64,000 nt of DNA from Gloeomargaritales cyanobacterium VI4D9 (lineage in GTDB: Bacteria; Cyanobacteriota; Cyanobacteriia; Gloeomargaritales; Gloeomargaritaceae). The translations under genes were made by a program, and so were the position numbers. The stretch lies in assembly GCA_927797885.1 (NCBI GenBank), contig OV696605.1, positions 905,157-969,156 on the forward strand, read 5' to 3'. The notes beneath the pieces were generated by a model. That model was not told where the DNA came from. It saw only the letters and a list, made by a program, of their open reading frames with translations, and made no database searches. Below are positions 19,259-29,680 of this stretch, piece after piece. Positions within the stretch are counted from its first letter, which is position 1; every line of letters starts with the position of its first letter.

Positions 19259-19390
19259 CTTTTATTTAATCCCATTGAGATGACGTGGTCGGTGTTGAAG
19301 CATTTGATCCGGCGGTCTTCCAGAGCCGGGAAGTATGGGATGGAGCCGGTAGTAGAGACCTCGTTATTACTTATTAATCCATCCTGCTTC
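19259..19390 (+). pseudogene. C-terminal relic of an IS630-family transposase
   Basis: Just after cca the frame reads LFNPIEMTWSVLKHLIRR, the typical end of an IS630/Tc1-like DDE transposase with its NPIE motif. There is no upstream part. A closely similar relic is at 57738-57852. Confidence 0.65.
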
Positions 19391-19467
19391 CAAAGTTGGT
19401 TTGCCAAGGGTTGCTACTGTACCCCTTAATTCCTTAAGGAGCTGTAGGATCAACAGAACCTAGAAAA

Positions 19468-20379
19468 TTACCCCTGGCGCAGGGGGGAATCACTCCGGTA
19501 GGGCACCCGCCCGCTGGGCACTACCTGGGAAGCGGGTTGGAGATGCACCTCCTGGTCATCGAAGAAAATTTGCGCCCCAAACGCCTGCAACACCGCATCC
19601 TTGGGCAGCCCCCCCAGAAAAAAAGCCGCATCCACCCGCACCCCCCACGCCCGCAGGGTTTTGATCACCCGTTCGTGGGCAGGACTGCTCCGTGCCGTTA
19701 CCAGGGCAATTCGTATCGGCGACTGCTCCGGCGGTACCTGCTGTTGGATCGTACTGAGGGTGTGTAGCAATTTCGCAAACGGTCCAGCGGGTAAGGGTTG
19801 GTTCGCCCGTTCCCGTTCATGGCTACAAAAGGCCGCCAAACCCTGCTGTTTATACACCCATTCCGCCTCATCGGCAAACAAAACCGCATCCCCATCAAAG
19901 GCGATCCGCACCTGTTGCGTCTGGGAAGCCAACCCTGGTGGGGGCGGGTACAGCAATGCCGCCGCAATCCCCGCATCAATCGCCGCCTGCACCTCCGACT
20001 CCTCGCGAGAAAGCAGTAAATCCAAATGAAAGGCTTGAAAATAGGGCACGATGGACTCCCCCCCGGTCAACGCCGCCCGGGTAATATCCAGCCCATAGTG
20101 CTGAATCGTATGGAAAATCCGCAGTCCCGTGTCAGGACTATTGCGGGACATAATAATTACTTCCACCAGCCGTTTGTCTGTCAATTCGTTCAACCGCAGG
20201 AGTGCCTGCACCAGGGGAAACGCCGTTCCAGGCGGCAGAATTTCCTCCTCATGCTCCCGCTGATAAGCGCTGTAGGCCGCCAAGCCCTCGGTCTGGAAAA
20301 TTTCATCCTCCCGGCTCAAATCAAACAGGGCGCGCGAAGAAATGCCAATCACCAACAAACCCGCCAAAGAAAAGGACAT
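19468..20379 (-). CDS. 5'-nucleotidase (cytosolic NT5C1-like)
   Basis: The 303-residue protein matches the 5'-nucleotidase family of PF06189, which dephosphorylates nucleoside monophosphates. Visible blocks are SSRALFDLSREDEIF near the N-terminus, EVIIMSRNSPDTGLRIF, the nucleophile-region FDGDAVLFADEAE and the C-terminal FFLGGLPKDAVLQAF followed by FFDDQ. There is no signal peptide. It is divergent from cobU, with an 80-base gap. Confidence 0.9.
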   Translation of the reverse strand: MSFSLAGLLVIGISSRALFDLSREDEIFQTEGLAAYSAYQREHEEEILPPGTAFPLVQALLRLNELTDKRLVEVIIMSRNSPDTGLRIFHTIQHYGLDITRAALTGGESIVPYFQAFHLDLLLSREESEVQAAIDAGIAAALLYPPPPGLASQTQQVRIAFDGDAVLFADEAEWVYKQQGLAAFCSHERERANQPLPAGPFAKLLHTLSTIQQQVPPEQSPIRIALVTARSSPAHERVIKTLRAWGVRVDAAFFLGGLPKDAVLQAFGAQIFFDDQEVHLQPASQVVPSGRVPYRSDSPLRQG

Positions 20380-20459
20380 GGGCGACCCCTAACGTTTAGA
20401 TTTATTGTGGCGGATTGCCCCAGTCAGGTAAACCCTGGGCTTGCTCCCCTAACAAGGCG

Positions 20460-21047
20460 ATGACAATTGATGCCACTACCTGCCTGATCACCCTGGTTAC
20501 CGGTCCTAGTCGTTCCGGCAAAAGCCGCTGGGCGGAACACCTGGCGCATCACTCCCAATTACCCGTCATTTACGTCGCCACCAGTAACCCCGCCCCCGAC
20601 GACCCGGAATGGCAAAACCGGATTCGCCAACACCAACAGCGAAGACCTGCCCACTGGCGTACCCTGGAACCGCCTCTGGATTTGGTCGCCCTTTGCCACA
20701 ATCCGCCGCCCGATGCCTGTTTATTAGTAGATTCCCTGGGAACTTGGACGGCAGAATTTTTAGCATTGAACCCCTCCGAATGGCTCACCCTCCAAACCCA
20801 ATTGCTCACTGCCTTAAAAACCATTTCTACCCCGATCATTTTGGTCGCTGAAGAAGTGGGTTGGGGGGTGGTGCCCGCCTATCCCTCCGGGCGATTGTTT
20901 CGGGATCGTTTGGGGGAATTGGTGCAGGCAATTGGTGCCATCGCTGACCAGGTTTACTTAGTAACCGGGGGGTGGGCAATCAACCTCACCGAATTAGGGC
21001 AACCCGTGCCTAGGGGGGCGTTTCTGGATTCTGCACCCCCCGCATGA
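20460..21047 (+). CDS. cobU: Adenosylcobinamide kinase / guanylyltransferase CobU
   Basis: CobU phosphorylates adenosylcobinamide and activates it with GMP in cobalamin assembly. It has the P-loop LVTGPSRSGKSRWAE, the VYVATS-like VIYVATSNP, and VAEEVGWGVVPAYPSGRLFRD with conserved Glu and Arg residues. I take the ATG at 20460 (MTIDATTCLITL). The 3' end overlaps the convergent kaiC 3' end by 38 bases. Confidence 0.93.
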   Translation: MTIDATTCLITLVTGPSRSGKSRWAEHLAHHSQLPVIYVATSNPAPDDPEWQNRIRQHQQRRPAHWRTLEPPLDLVALCHNPPPDACLLVDSLGTWTAEFLALNPSEWLTLQTQLLTALKTISTPIILVAEEVGWGVVPAYPSGRLFRDRLGELVQAIGAIADQVYLVTGGWAINLTELGQPVPRGAFLDSAPPA

Positions 21048-22551
21048 TCCGGGAAAGTTCCGTTTTTTCATCCACCATCACCCGGGTGGGCGAACCACTG
21101 ATAATCCGTTCCAAATTGCGGAAGGAATCCTGAATATCTGGACCTTTGTTGGTAATCACATATTCCCGGATGCCTTTATCATGCCAAGAACCCCGCATTT
21201 TGAACACATTGATCGCCCGGGAAATTTCCCCCCGAATCTCCACGTATTGCAAGAGCAAAATCGTATCTGTGATCGTGGAAATATGGGACTCCGTAATCGA
21301 ATGGGAACCCAAAAACTGATCCAACGTATTCGTAAAAAATCCGGTAATTTCCTGCTGTTTGGCAAACCCCGTCACCCCAATCACAAACTGCCGAAACGCA
21401 TTATTGCTCACCCCCCGTGCCAACGCCGATAGGGAATCAATGGCAAAACAGGAAGGACGAAAACTGGAAATTTCCGAGCGCACAATCTGCATATGATCTT
21501 CTAAGCCGGTGGATTCCGGGTAGGCGCAGATAATTTTCAACAAGCCCTGGCGTTCAAACCGCTCAAAATCCACCCCCCAGGAAGAAGCATTGCGGGACAA
21601 CTGCGCCCGGGATTCCTCATAGGCAAACAACAGTGCCCGTTCCCCCCGTTGACAGGCATTTTCCAAAAACCGGCTCACCAACAGGGTTTTGCCCGTCCCC
21701 GTCGCCCCCGTCGCCAAAATAATCGAATCCTTGAAAAAGCCCCCGCCACACATCTCGTCCAGGGTGGGAATCCCGGAAGACACCCGCACATTCGAAGAAC
21801 GCTGGGTCAACTGCATCGCCCCCAAGGGGAAGATATTGATGCCATCTTGGCTAATCGTAAACGGATATTCCCCCTTCATGTGGGTCGTACCCCGCAATTT
21901 GAGGATTTCAATCGTGCGATGGCGGCGTTCCATCTCTAAAACATTGCGTAAAATTACCACATTATCCGAGACAAATTCTTCCACATCAAACCGGGCAATT
22001 GGACCATATTCATCAATCCGTTCCGTGGTCATCACCGTCGTGACTTGCAACTTTTTCAACCGGGCGACCATGATAAATAATTCATTGCGGATCATGGACA
22101 CCCCATTATTGCCGCTATACTGCTGAAAAATCGCCGTTACCGAATCAATAGACACCCGTTTGGCTTTGAATTTTTCCACCGCATATTCGATCCGGGCAAT
22201 CAGGGCGGATAAATCAAATTCCCCAATAATTTGCTGTCCCTCTGGCTCCGGGGAAGCATCCAGGATAAATAATTTTCCCTGGTCAATCAGAGCTTGTAAA
22301 TTCCAACCAAAACTGAGGGCATTTTTGATAATATCCTCCGGGGACTCTTCAAAGGTGACGAAAATCCCCGGTTCATCAAAATGGATAATGCCATTGTATA
22401 AAAACTGCATGGCAAAAATCGTTTTTCCCGTCCCGGAGGTGCCGCTGACAATGGTGCAACGCCCCGCTGGCAAGCCCCCGTGACTCACCTCATCAAACCC
22501 TTCAATTAACGTGCGAATTTTTTGCACACCCGTGACGCTTGCGGCGGACAT
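21010..22551 (-). CDS. kaiC: Circadian clock ATPase/kinase KaiC
   Basis: KaiC is the hexameric core of the cyanobacterial clock. The CI half has Walker A SGTSGTGKT and the CII half ATGATGTGKT. The phosphorylation site is intact in SHISTITDTILLLQYVE, where the adjacent Ser and Thr correspond to S431 and T432 of Synechococcus. The C-terminal A-loop/tail SPTRVMVDEKTELSRIMRGV, where KaiA binds, is present. The ATG at 22551 gives 513 residues, close to the usual 519. It is the last gene of truB-kaiA-kaiB-kaiC, 12 bases after kaiB. Confidence 0.98.
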   Translation of the reverse strand: MSAASVTGVQKIRTLIEGFDEVSHGGLPAGRCTIVSGTSGTGKTIFAMQFLYNGIIHFDEPGIFVTFEESPEDIIKNALSFGWNLQALIDQGKLFILDASPEPEGQQIIGEFDLSALIARIEYAVEKFKAKRVSIDSVTAIFQQYSGNNGVSMIRNELFIMVARLKKLQVTTVMTTERIDEYGPIARFDVEEFVSDNVVILRNVLEMERRHRTIEILKLRGTTHMKGEYPFTISQDGINIFPLGAMQLTQRSSNVRVSSGIPTLDEMCGGGFFKDSIILATGATGTGKTLLVSRFLENACQRGERALLFAYEESRAQLSRNASSWGVDFERFERQGLLKIICAYPESTGLEDHMQIVRSEISSFRPSCFAIDSLSALARGVSNNAFRQFVIGVTGFAKQQEITGFFTNTLDQFLGSHSITESHISTITDTILLLQYVEIRGEISRAINVFKMRGSWHDKGIREYVITNKGPDIQDSFRNLERIISGSPTRVMVDEKTELSRIMRGVQNPETPP

Positions 22552-22563
22552 AATCAACCTAAA

Positions 22564-22881
22564 CTAACCTAAGGATTCATCTTCCACCAATTCATCATAC
22601 AGGAGGTCAAGACCAATCAATACCTTTTCCCGGTCTGATAAATCCCCGATGATCCGCCGCACCGGTGGGGGCAAAATCCGGGACAGGGTGGGGGTGGCTA
22701 AAATTTTATCCTCCTCCGCCAGCCGGGGGTTGGCTAAAATGTCAATCACTTTCAAGGTATAGACCCCCTTAAATTCCGTAGCCAAAATGTCCCGCAGGGT
22801 GGCTAAAGCCCGCACGGAATTGGGGGTATTGCCCGCCACATACAGTTTAAGAATATAGACTTTTTTGGTGGTGCGATTCAT
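22564..22881 (-). CDS. kaiB: Circadian clock protein KaiB
   Basis: KaiB binds the KaiC CI ring at night and sequesters KaiA through a fold switch. The 105-residue protein has [19 protein letters not shown], the [21 protein letters not shown] core and the acidic C-terminal tail LVEDES. Its ATG overlaps the kaiA stop by four bases (ATGA), so the two are coupled. Confidence 0.98.
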   Translation of the reverse strand: MNRTTKKVYILKLYVAGNTPNSVRALATLRDILATEFKGVYTLKVIDILANPRLAEEDKILATPTLSRILPPPVRRIIGDLSDREKVLIGLDLLYDELVEDESLG

Positions 22882-23279
22882 GGTGTTTCCCTCGTCACTT
22901 CGACCATAGCACGGCGATAGCGTTCACACAAATGGGCAATCACATCAATTAACGTCAGCCGGTAGTCTAATACCACTTCTTCACTGCGTCCTTCTAGTTT
23001 CAATTGTTTGACGATTTCATCCATAAAGTGCATGTGCATCCCCAATACCTCGGAAATCGGCAAATTGAGCATATAGGCGATGTAGGTGAACTGGGCAATC
23101 CGTTCGTGGACATCCGGGGCATCCCGAAAATAGAGCAAAATGATTTGATAATACAAGGTTCGTAACTGGTGTAACCACTCCTGCCGCTGTTCCAAGGTCA
23201 GGTTTCCCCAGAACTGTTGCGGGTCCCGTTCCAGGGAAGTGGTAGGCAGAATACAGGTGCTAACCGCAGAAAAATCCAT
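22878..23279 (-). CDS. kaiA: KaiA, short form (C-terminal domain only)
   Basis: KaiA stimulates KaiC autophosphorylation. At 133 residues this protein holds only the C-terminal four-helix KaiC-binding and dimerisation domain ([18 protein letters not shown], then [16 protein letters not shown] and [17 protein letters not shown]). The N-terminal pseudo-receiver domain of the roughly 284-residue Synechococcus form is absent. Short KaiA proteins are known from filamentous cyanobacteria such as Anabaena. There is no room for a missing domain, since truB ends 3 bases upstream of the start. It is the first kai gene. Confidence 0.95.
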   Translation of the reverse strand: MDFSAVSTCILPTTSLERDPQQFWGNLTLEQRQEWLHQLRTLYYQIILLYFRDAPDVHERIAQFTYIAYMLNLPISEVLGMHMHFMDEIVKQLKLEGRSEEVVLDYRLTLIDVIAHLCERYRRAMVEVTRETP

Positions 23280-23282
23280 AGA

Positions 23283-24179
23283 TCAAAGGTAGCATTCTCG
23301 GCGGGGATCAACCAAAACGATATGCGGCTTCAGTTCCGTTTCCCCGATTTGTTGCCCGATTCCCAAAAAACGTCCTTGCTGATCATACACCCGCCACCAG
23401 GGCGATGGGGGGGCTGACCACGCCTGCTTTTGTCCCTGACACCACGCCTGCGCCTGGGGGAGGGGTAATGTGGCTTTGGGTAAATGTTCGAGCAGGTGAT
23501 CCGGGGCTTGGATCGGACAAGTTTTTGCCCGGATTTTGTCCTGTAATTGTTCTAAGGTAATACTGTTTTCTATAACCATGCCCCCGCTCTGCAACCGGGT
23601 TAAAGCGCTGAGGGTAGCAGGGATACTTAATTTTTGTCCCACATCCCGTGCCAGGGAACGGATATAGGTGCCTGCGCCACAGTGTACTAATAAGGTTAAT
23701 TCGGGAAAGTCCCCCGGTCGCCAGTCCTCAACGGTGATCTCAAAAATCTCGATTGACCGTTCTGGCAGGTGGACGGGTTCCCCCCGGCGGGCGAGGTCGT
23801 AGGCTCGTTGTCCTTGGATATGGATGGCACTAAAGGCGGGCGGGGTTTGGTGAATCGAGCCGATAAATTCCGGGAGGACGCTCTGGACTTGGTTTAACGT
23901 CAAATCTTCGGCAGTTTTTTGGACTAATATACCTCCCCCTAGGTCATCCGTAGTGGTTTGCAGACCAAAGCGAAGGGTGGCTCGGTAGCGTTTAGTTTTG
24001 GGGAAAAAATCCAGCAGACGGGTCGCCCGTCCGATGGCAATGGGCAGAACCCCGGTAGCCAAAGGGTCAAGAGTGCCCCCATGCCCCACCCGTTTGAGTC
24101 GCAGGCATCGCCGCACCTGTGCCACACAGTCATGGGAGGTCATGCCCAGGGGTTTATTCAGGTTCAAAAAACCATCCAT
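23283..24179 (-). CDS. truB: tRNA pseudouridine-55 synthase TruB
   Basis: TruB makes pseudouridine at position 55 of tRNAs. The protein begins MDGFLNLNKPLGMTSHDCV, with GHGGTLDPLATGVLP holding the catalytic Asp, then RYRATLRFGLQTTTDD and CGAGTYIRSLARD. The ATG at 24179 is preferred over a start nine codons upstream. It ends 3 bases before kaiA, so a promoter upstream of truB may also drive the kai genes. Confidence 0.96.
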   Translation of the reverse strand: MDGFLNLNKPLGMTSHDCVAQVRRCLRLKRVGHGGTLDPLATGVLPIAIGRATRLLDFFPKTKRYRATLRFGLQTTTDDLGGGILVQKTAEDLTLNQVQSVLPEFIGSIHQTPPAFSAIHIQGQRAYDLARRGEPVHLPERSIEIFEITVEDWRPGDFPELTLLVHCGAGTYIRSLARDVGQKLSIPATLSALTRLQSGGMVIENSITLEQLQDKIRAKTCPIQAPDHLLEHLPKATLPLPQAQAWCQGQKQAWSAPPSPWWRVYDQQGRFLGIGQQIGETELKPHIVLVDPRRECYL

Positions 24180-24210
24180 TATCGGTTCATCAGCCGTTTT
24201 TATCATTTTA

Positions 24211-24316
24211 GAACACCTCTATATTTAGGACACCTCTAAAAATAGGTCGCAGGGGGCACCCCCCGCCCTTGGTTCTGGAAAATTTTTGTTTCTAAATTAA
24301 GTGGGACGGCTATAGC
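24211..24316. mobile_element. Decayed MITEs (family B ends fused to family A core)
   Basis: Two family B-like ends (AACACCTCTA and GACACCTCTA) are followed by GGTCGCAGGGGGCACC, GGTTCTGGAAAATTTTTGTTT and a degraded family A end (GACGGCTATAGC). It lies upstream of truB and may contribute to its leader. The remaining bases up to 24535 hold no gene that I can see. Confidence 0.55.
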
Positions 24317-24535
24317 AATTCAAAGTTAGCGGTCGTAGCACCCTTGATCCTGGGTAATATGGGTATGCCAAGGATGAGATTTATAGTTGCCTCACATCAA
24401 TAGAAATGCCCTTTATGGAATGCCAGTAATTACGATCCTGTGACCTAATTTTTAACGGAAACTTCCCCCAATGGTTCACCGTCTCTAGGGGGGATCATCT
24501 AAATTAGCCATAGACCCAACAGAGGAAATTTCCCC

Positions 24536-25270
24536 ATGACTCAGGTGCGGTTAATCATCGGCATGGCACTGCTGGCGGTGGGTGGGGCGGCAATTGCCCA
24601 GGCACAAGTTCGGCAAGCCAACCCAGAACATATCCAAAAGCTAAAACAAGGGGAATGTTTGAAATGCGATCTTGCCCAAACCGACTGGCAGGGGGCGAAT
24701 TTACCGGGAATTAAAGCCACGGGTAGCGTTCTGCAACAGGCGAATTTTACCGGGGCAAATCTCCAGGGGGCGGATTTGAGTAAATGCAATTTGATCTTGA
24801 GCAATTTCACCCAGGCGAATCTCACCGGGGCGATTTTGAATGAATCCTTTTTGGTCACGGCTAGACTGATTAAAGCCGAATTACCAGGGGCGACGCTCAT
24901 CAAAACCGACCTGCGGGATGCGGATTTAACAGGGGTAAATTTCCACAAGGCAAATCTCAGCGGCGCTCTCTTGATTAAAGCCCAACTTTACCAGGCAAAT
25001 TTATCCGAGAGTAATTTGCAGTTTACGGCGATGTCTTTGACCAATTTGAATGAAGCCAATTTGAGTGGGGCGAACCTCCAGGGCGCAAATTTGCGGGGGG
25101 CAAATCTGACTGGGGCGAATTTAACCCGGGCGAATTTGGGGGGGGCAAATCTCACCGGGGCAAATCTGAGTGGGGCGAATTTGTACGGGGCGCAGATGCA
25201 GGGGGCACTGCTCACCAGCGTCACTTGGCGGGGGACGTTGATGCCCGATGGTTCCGTGCGGGGGCGGTGA
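24536..25270 (+). CDS. Exported pentapeptide-repeat protein
   Basis: The 244-residue protein starts with a hydrophobic leader (MTQVRLIIGMALLAVGGAAI, cut near AQA) and so is probably secreted to the lumen or periplasm. A short segment CLKCDLAQTDW follows with two cysteines. Nearly all the rest is A(D/N)LxX pentapeptide repeats (ANFTGANLQGADLSKCNLI and on to GANLYGAQMQ), which fold as a right-handed quadrilateral beta-helix. The function is unknown. A GAGGAAA ribosome site precedes the ATG. Confidence 0.9.
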   Translation: MTQVRLIIGMALLAVGGAAIAQAQVRQANPEHIQKLKQGECLKCDLAQTDWQGANLPGIKATGSVLQQANFTGANLQGADLSKCNLILSNFTQANLTGAILNESFLVTARLIKAELPGATLIKTDLRDADLTGVNFHKANLSGALLIKAQLYQANLSESNLQFTAMSLTNLNEANLSGANLQGANLRGANLTGANLTRANLGGANLTGANLSGANLYGAQMQGALLTSVTWRGTLMPDGSVRGR

Positions 25271-25330
25271 ATCCCAAGGAAACCCAAGGGTTCGGAATGG
25301 AACAATCTTTACTTGCATTGTGAGTATTAA

Positions 25331-25462
25331 GGGCACCTCTATTGATTGCCGCCACTGGAAGATTATTTCACTCAAATGCCGATATTAATGGCTACGCCAC
25401 GCAGGCTATCGAGAACCATAGACGGGGGCTACGCCCCTGCGACCGATTTCTTAGAAGTACCC
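25331..25462. mobile_element. MITE family B copy
   Basis: Begins GGGCACCTCTA and ends AGAAGTACCC (degraded). Its middle matches the copy at 43306-43415 (CTGGAAGATTATTTC, GGGGGCTACGCC). The short dispersed repeat GGCTACGCCACGCAGGCTAT lies within it at 25390-25409 and is absent from the other copy. Confidence 0.75.
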
Positions 25463-25570
25463 ATTCAAGAGTTAAGGGTTCCAGCGCCCCGCCCTAGTTC
25501 TGAGTAATCATCTAGGATTGCTCGGGAAGGTTAGAATTTGCATTAGTGTTAATCCTATCAAACCAGCGGC

Positions 25571-28500
25571 ATGGAACGGGTATTACTGGTCAGTGCTGAT
25601 GCCCAATTGGTGGAGGAATTGGGGCAGTATTTGACGCAATTAGGTGTCGAGTGGGACTGCCTGACCCCTGACCAGGTGATGCCCCACACCTGTCCCTTGG
25701 CGCTAATGGTCTGGGTGGATTTGGGGGAAACGGGAGAAATCCAACGGCAACAGCGGGTGGCGCAGGTTTGGCAGGGCTTGCCCCACTGTGTGCTTGGTCC
25801 CCGGGATAGTGCTCTAGCCATTGCCACCCTCCATAGGGGCGCCTATGCCTATCTGCCCCGCCAGGATATGACTTTAGAACGGGTGCAAGGGGCACTCCGA
25901 GGGGTAGAACCGCCTTGTGCCGATGCCCCCCAGACACAGCTCAGCCAATTGCAACACCTGGGGCAAACCGCCTATGCCGAACCCGACGGGATGATCCAAG
26001 CCTATCTGGATACCGGTTGCCAGATTTTGGGTCTGCCCATTGGGCTTTGGACGGAGGGGGAAACCGTGCGCTTGGTGGGCGGGGACTGTTCCGTGCGGAC
26101 GGGGAGCATCCTGGCGGGGGTGAATGCCTTTAGCCAAAAAGGGCTGTATTTGGGGATTTCTTTACCCGTGCGGGTGCCCCAGAAAGGGGTGGGGTATCTC
26201 CGGTTTGCCGCTCTTGCCCCCCCGGCACCCCTGTCCCCCCTGCAGAAACACCTGGCGCAGTTGTTGGCGCAATTTTTGGAACGGGGGCTGACCCAACTAT
26301 CCTTGGAACAACAGCAGAAGACGACGGCAATTGCCCTAGCCGCCAGTGAAGCCCGCAACCGCCGGTTGATCCAAAACCTGCAGGTGGGGGTGTTGGTTTT
26401 GGGTCGCCAGTTGGAAGTGCGGTTGATCAACCCGATGGCACTGCGACTGCTGGGGCTGACGGGACGGCAATTGCTCAGCTCTGACCGCTTGAGTTTGGAT
26501 TGGAATGCCATTCAGGAGGACGGTACGTTTTATACCCTCGATACCCATCCGATTACCCAAGCATTGCTCACGGGCAAACCGGTGCATCAGGTGGTGATGG
26601 GCTTGTACCGGGCGGATACCCAGGAGCGGGTGTGGTTGATGATCTCCGTAGCGGTGGAACTGGATGCCCAGGGGCAGGTGGAGGAATTGGTCTGTACCTT
26701 GAGTGATATTACCGCCAGTAAACAAATGGCAGAAGCCAGCCGTTTGAATGAGGAACGCTATGTGCTGGCGATGAATGGAGCCAATGACGGGCTGTGGGAC
26801 TGGGATTTGGAGTCGAATACCATTTATGTCTCCCCCCGCTGGCACGCCATTTTGGGACTGCCCCCGGAAGCCGCTGTCTGGGACCCGGAACAATGGTTTG
26901 AGCGCATTCACCCGGAGGACTACGCACGGGTGCGGCAGGATGTGGCGGCTCATTTCCAAGGGGAACAGGAGTATTTTGAAAGCGAGTACCGTATGCGCCA
27001 TGAATCCGGGGACTACCGGTGGATGCTCAGCCGGGGGTTGGCGATCCGAGATAGCGATGGGCAGGTGTACCGCATGGCGGGTTCCCAGAGTGATATTACC
27101 GAGCGGAAGCAGGCGGCGATGGCTTTGCAACAACAACTGCAACGCTCCCTTTTGCTCAAACAAATCACCGAGGAAATTCGCCGCAGTTTGGATGCCCAAA
27201 AGATTTTCCAGACCACCGTGCAACAGGTCGGTCCGGCGTTTGAAGCGAGTCGCTGTCTGTTGTTGGTCTATGAGCCGGAACCGGAACCTTACCTGGTATG
27301 CGCGGCGGAATATGTGGCTCCAGGGGTTGCCCCCAGTCAGACCTATAGGGTGCCGGTGCTGGGTAATCCCCATGCCCAACAGGTACTCGCCAGGGATACG
27401 GCGGTGGCTACGGCGGATGTTACCCAGAACCCCCTGCTGGCACCGATGCAGTCCCTGTGCCAAACCTTGCAGATTCGCTCCCTGCTGGCGGTACGCACCT
27501 CCTACAAGGGAGAGGCGAATGGGGTGATCGGGTTACACCAGTGCGACCGGTATCGGGACTGGACGACGGCGGAAATTACCCTGTTGGAGGACGTGGCGAA
27601 CCAGGTGGGAATTGCCCTGGCGCAAGCTCGTCTCTTGGAGCAGGAACGGGAACAGCGGGCGCAGTTGGCAGCGCAAAACCGCATTTTGGAGGAAACCCGG
27701 CGGGCGGCGGAGGCGGCGAGCCGTGCCAAATCGGAATTTTTAGCCAATATCAGCCACGAAATCCGTACCCCGATGAATGGGGTGTTGGGGATGACCGAAC
27801 TGCTGTTGGATACGCCGCTGACTCGGGAGCAACGGGATTACCTGACCACCATCCAAAGCAGTGCCAAAATTCTCCTGCACCAAATCAATGAACTGCTCGA
27901 CCTGGGGAAATTGGAAGCCGGGAAAATGCAACTGGTCTGTGAGGATTTCAACCTGCGCCATTGCCTGGAAGCGGTGCTGGATTTGCAGGCGCCCCTGGCT
28001 TTGGAAAAGGGGCTGTATTTAACCCTGCTTTTGCCCCCAGAAATCCCTGTGCATCTGCGGGGCGATAGCACCCGCCTGCGGCAGATTTTGGTGAATTTGG
28101 TGGGGAATGGCATCAAGTTCACCGAACGGGGGAGTATTACGATTCAAGTTGACCCGGTGCAGGTGGAGGAAACCCAGGCGACCTTGCATTTCAGCGTCAC
28201 GGATACGGGCATTGGCATCCCCAACGATAAACGGGACAGTCTTTTTGAGCGGTTTGTGCAGGTGGATGCCTCCCCGGCGCGGCGGCAAGGGGGCACGGGC
28301 TTGGGGTTGACCATTTGCAAACAGTTGGTGCAGTTGATGGGCGGCAGAATTGGGGTGGATAGCATTGTGGGGGAAGGTTCCTGTTTTTGGTTCGATTTGA
28401 CCCTGCCCCGGCAAATCCCGCCCCCACCGCCCCCGCAATACCCCTGGCGCGGCAATCACCTGTTGGTAGTGGATGGGCATAGCCCCAGTCGCCGCAGTCT

Positions 28501-29578
28501 GTTTTACCAGGGTGCGAGTTTGGGGTTGCAGGTGACGCTCTGTGAGGATGTTGCCCATGCCCTTGAACATTTGCGTACCCAAACCTACCAGGGGGTGCTG
28601 GTATCCCAGGTGGATTGGGCGGCGGAACTGGCAAAAACCGCTGACCGTCCCCTGCCGCTGGTGCTGTTGACCACCTCCACCCAAAGTCCCACCCTGTTTC
28701 CCCCCTTAGACCGCCTGGTGGGGGGTTTTTTGCCCAAACCCGTCAGCCAGGAACGCCTGGTGAATCTCTTACAAGAACTCTGGCAGGCGCCCACCCCAGC
28801 GCCCCCTCCCCCACCCAGTGCCCCCAATGCCCTGCCCCTGCGGATTCTGCTGGCGGAGGACAACGTGGTGAACCAAAAAGTCGCCCTCGGGCAGTTGCGC
28901 CAGTTGGGCTACCAGGCGGAGGTGGCAAACAACGGCGTTGAAGTACTAAAATTCTTGGAACATCATACTTATGATATTATTCTCATGGACTGTCAGATGC
29001 CGGATTTGGACGGGTATGAGACTTCCCGACGCATACGGCAGTTAGCCATTCCCCAGCCGGTGATCATTGCCCTGACCGCCCATGTGATGAAAGATGACCG
29101 GGACAAATGTTTAGCCGCCGGGATGGATGATTATTTAAGTAAGCCGATTGCCCGGGAGCATCTGGGGGCAGCCCTCCAGCAATGGGGGGCGCAGGTCATG
29201 GCAGTCAAACAGGAGGATCAGCAAATGGCAAATGTCAACGGGGTGATTAATAAAGATTATTTACGGGCAACCTTTGGGGACGACCCGGAATTTATCCAGG
29301 AATTGCTGGGGTTGTATCTCAGCGATGCCCAGGCGCGGGTGGCGGCGTTGCAACAGGCAAGTCAGCCGGTGCAGTGGGAACGCCTGCGCCAGGAAGCCCA
29401 TCAACTCAAGGGTGCTAGTGCCAACGTGGGAGCCGACGGCATGCGAAGCCTTGCCCAGCAGTTGGAGGAACTCGCCAGCCATGAGCAGCACCCGGAACAA
29501 GTAGCGGGCTTGATCCAGTCCATCACCACCACCTTGGCTCAGGTTGCCCAGGAATTACAGGGCATCTCTACTTATTGA
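25571..29578 (+). CDS. Hybrid sensor histidine kinase (PAS-PAS-GAF-HK-REC-REC-Hpt)
   Basis: A 1335-residue cytoplasmic phosphorelay protein. In order: a degenerate receiver-like N-terminus (1-110); a GAF-like region; PAS with [14 protein letters not shown] (about 280-390); PAS/PAC with [10 protein letters not shown] and DYRWML (about 395-515); GAF (about 535-700); HisKA with [18 protein letters not shown] (phospho-His); HATPase with [15 protein letters not shown] and GGTGLGL; a pseudo-receiver lacking the Asp; a true receiver LLAEDN...[11 protein letters not shown]...SKP; and an Hpt domain with [13 protein letters not shown]. The last codons and stop come from an adjacent family B MITE. No membrane segment is visible. 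Confidence 0.92.
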   Translation: MERVLLVSADAQLVEELGQYLTQLGVEWDCLTPDQVMPHTCPLALMVWVDLGETGEIQRQQRVAQVWQGLPHCVLGPRDSALAIATLHRGAYAYLPRQDMTLERVQGALRGVEPPCADAPQTQLSQLQHLGQTAYAEPDGMIQAYLDTGCQILGLPIGLWTEGETVRLVGGDCSVRTGSILAGVNAFSQKGLYLGISLPVRVPQKGVGYLRFAALAPPAPLSPLQKHLAQLLAQFLERGLTQLSLEQQQKTTAIALAASEARNRRLIQNLQVGVLVLGRQLEVRLINPMALRLLGLTGRQLLSSDRLSLDWNAIQEDGTFYTLDTHPITQALLTGKPVHQVVMGLYRADTQERVWLMISVAVELDAQGQVEELVCTLSDITASKQMAEASRLNEERYVLAMNGANDGLWDWDLESNTIYVSPRWHAILGLPPEAAVWDPEQWFERIHPEDYARVRQDVAAHFQGEQEYFESEYRMRHESGDYRWMLSRGLAIRDSDGQVYRMAGSQSDITERKQAAMALQQQLQRSLLLKQITEEIRRSLDAQKIFQTTVQQVGPAFEASRCLLLVYEPEPEPYLVCAAEYVAPGVAPSQTYRVPVLGNPHAQQVLARDTAVATADVTQNPLLAPMQSLCQTLQIRSLLAVRTSYKGEANGVIGLHQCDRYRDWTTAEITLLEDVANQVGIALAQARLLEQEREQRAQLAAQNRILEETRRAAEAASRAKSEFLANISHEIRTPMNGVLGMTELLLDTPLTREQRDYLTTIQSSAKILLHQINELLDLGKLEAGKMQLVCEDFNLRHCLEAVLDLQAPLALEKGLYLTLLLPPEIPVHLRGDSTRLRQILVNLVGNGIKFTERGSITIQVDPVQVEETQATLHFSVTDTGIGIPNDKRDSLFERFVQVDASPARRQGGTGLGLTICKQLVQLMGGRIGVDSIVGEGSCFWFDLTLPRQIPPPPPPQYPWRGNHLLVVDGHSPSRRSLFYQGASLGLQVTLCEDVAHALEHLRTQTYQGVLVSQVDWAAELAKTADRPLPLVLLTTSTQSPTLFPPLDRLVGGFLPKPVSQERLVNLLQELWQAPTPAPPPPPSAPNALPLRILLAEDNVVNQKVALGQLRQLGYQAEVANNGVEVLKFLEHHTYDIILMDCQMPDLDGYETSRRIRQLAIPQPVIIALTAHVMKDDRDKCLAAGMDDYLSKPIAREHLGAALQQWGAQVMAVKQEDQQMANVNGVINKDYLRATFGDDPEFIQELLGLYLSDAQARVAALQQASQPVQWERLRQEAHQLKGASANVGADGMRSLAQQLEELASHEQHPEQVAGLIQSITTTLAQVAQELQGISTY

Positions 29579-29680
29579 TTTTTGTACTTACACGGTAGGC
29601 TCGGAAGCTCTATTCTTGCGTCGGCAATTATCAATAACGCAGGGGTCATCCTCAATAGCCATGAATTAATAGAGGTGCCC
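29560..29680. mobile_element. MITE family B copy spanning two gene ends
   Basis: Begins GGGCATCTCTACTTATTGA and ends TTAATAGAGGTGCCC, a near-perfect inverted repeat of 121 bp. The left end encodes the last residues (GISTY) and stop of the histidine kinase. The right end encodes the last residues (GHLY) and stop of the convergent crcB. Confidence 0.88.

Noticed and set aside
26336-27463. Minus-strand open frame (375 codons) in the histidine kinase
   Set aside because: Antisense to well-defined PAS and GAF domains; no recognisable domain.
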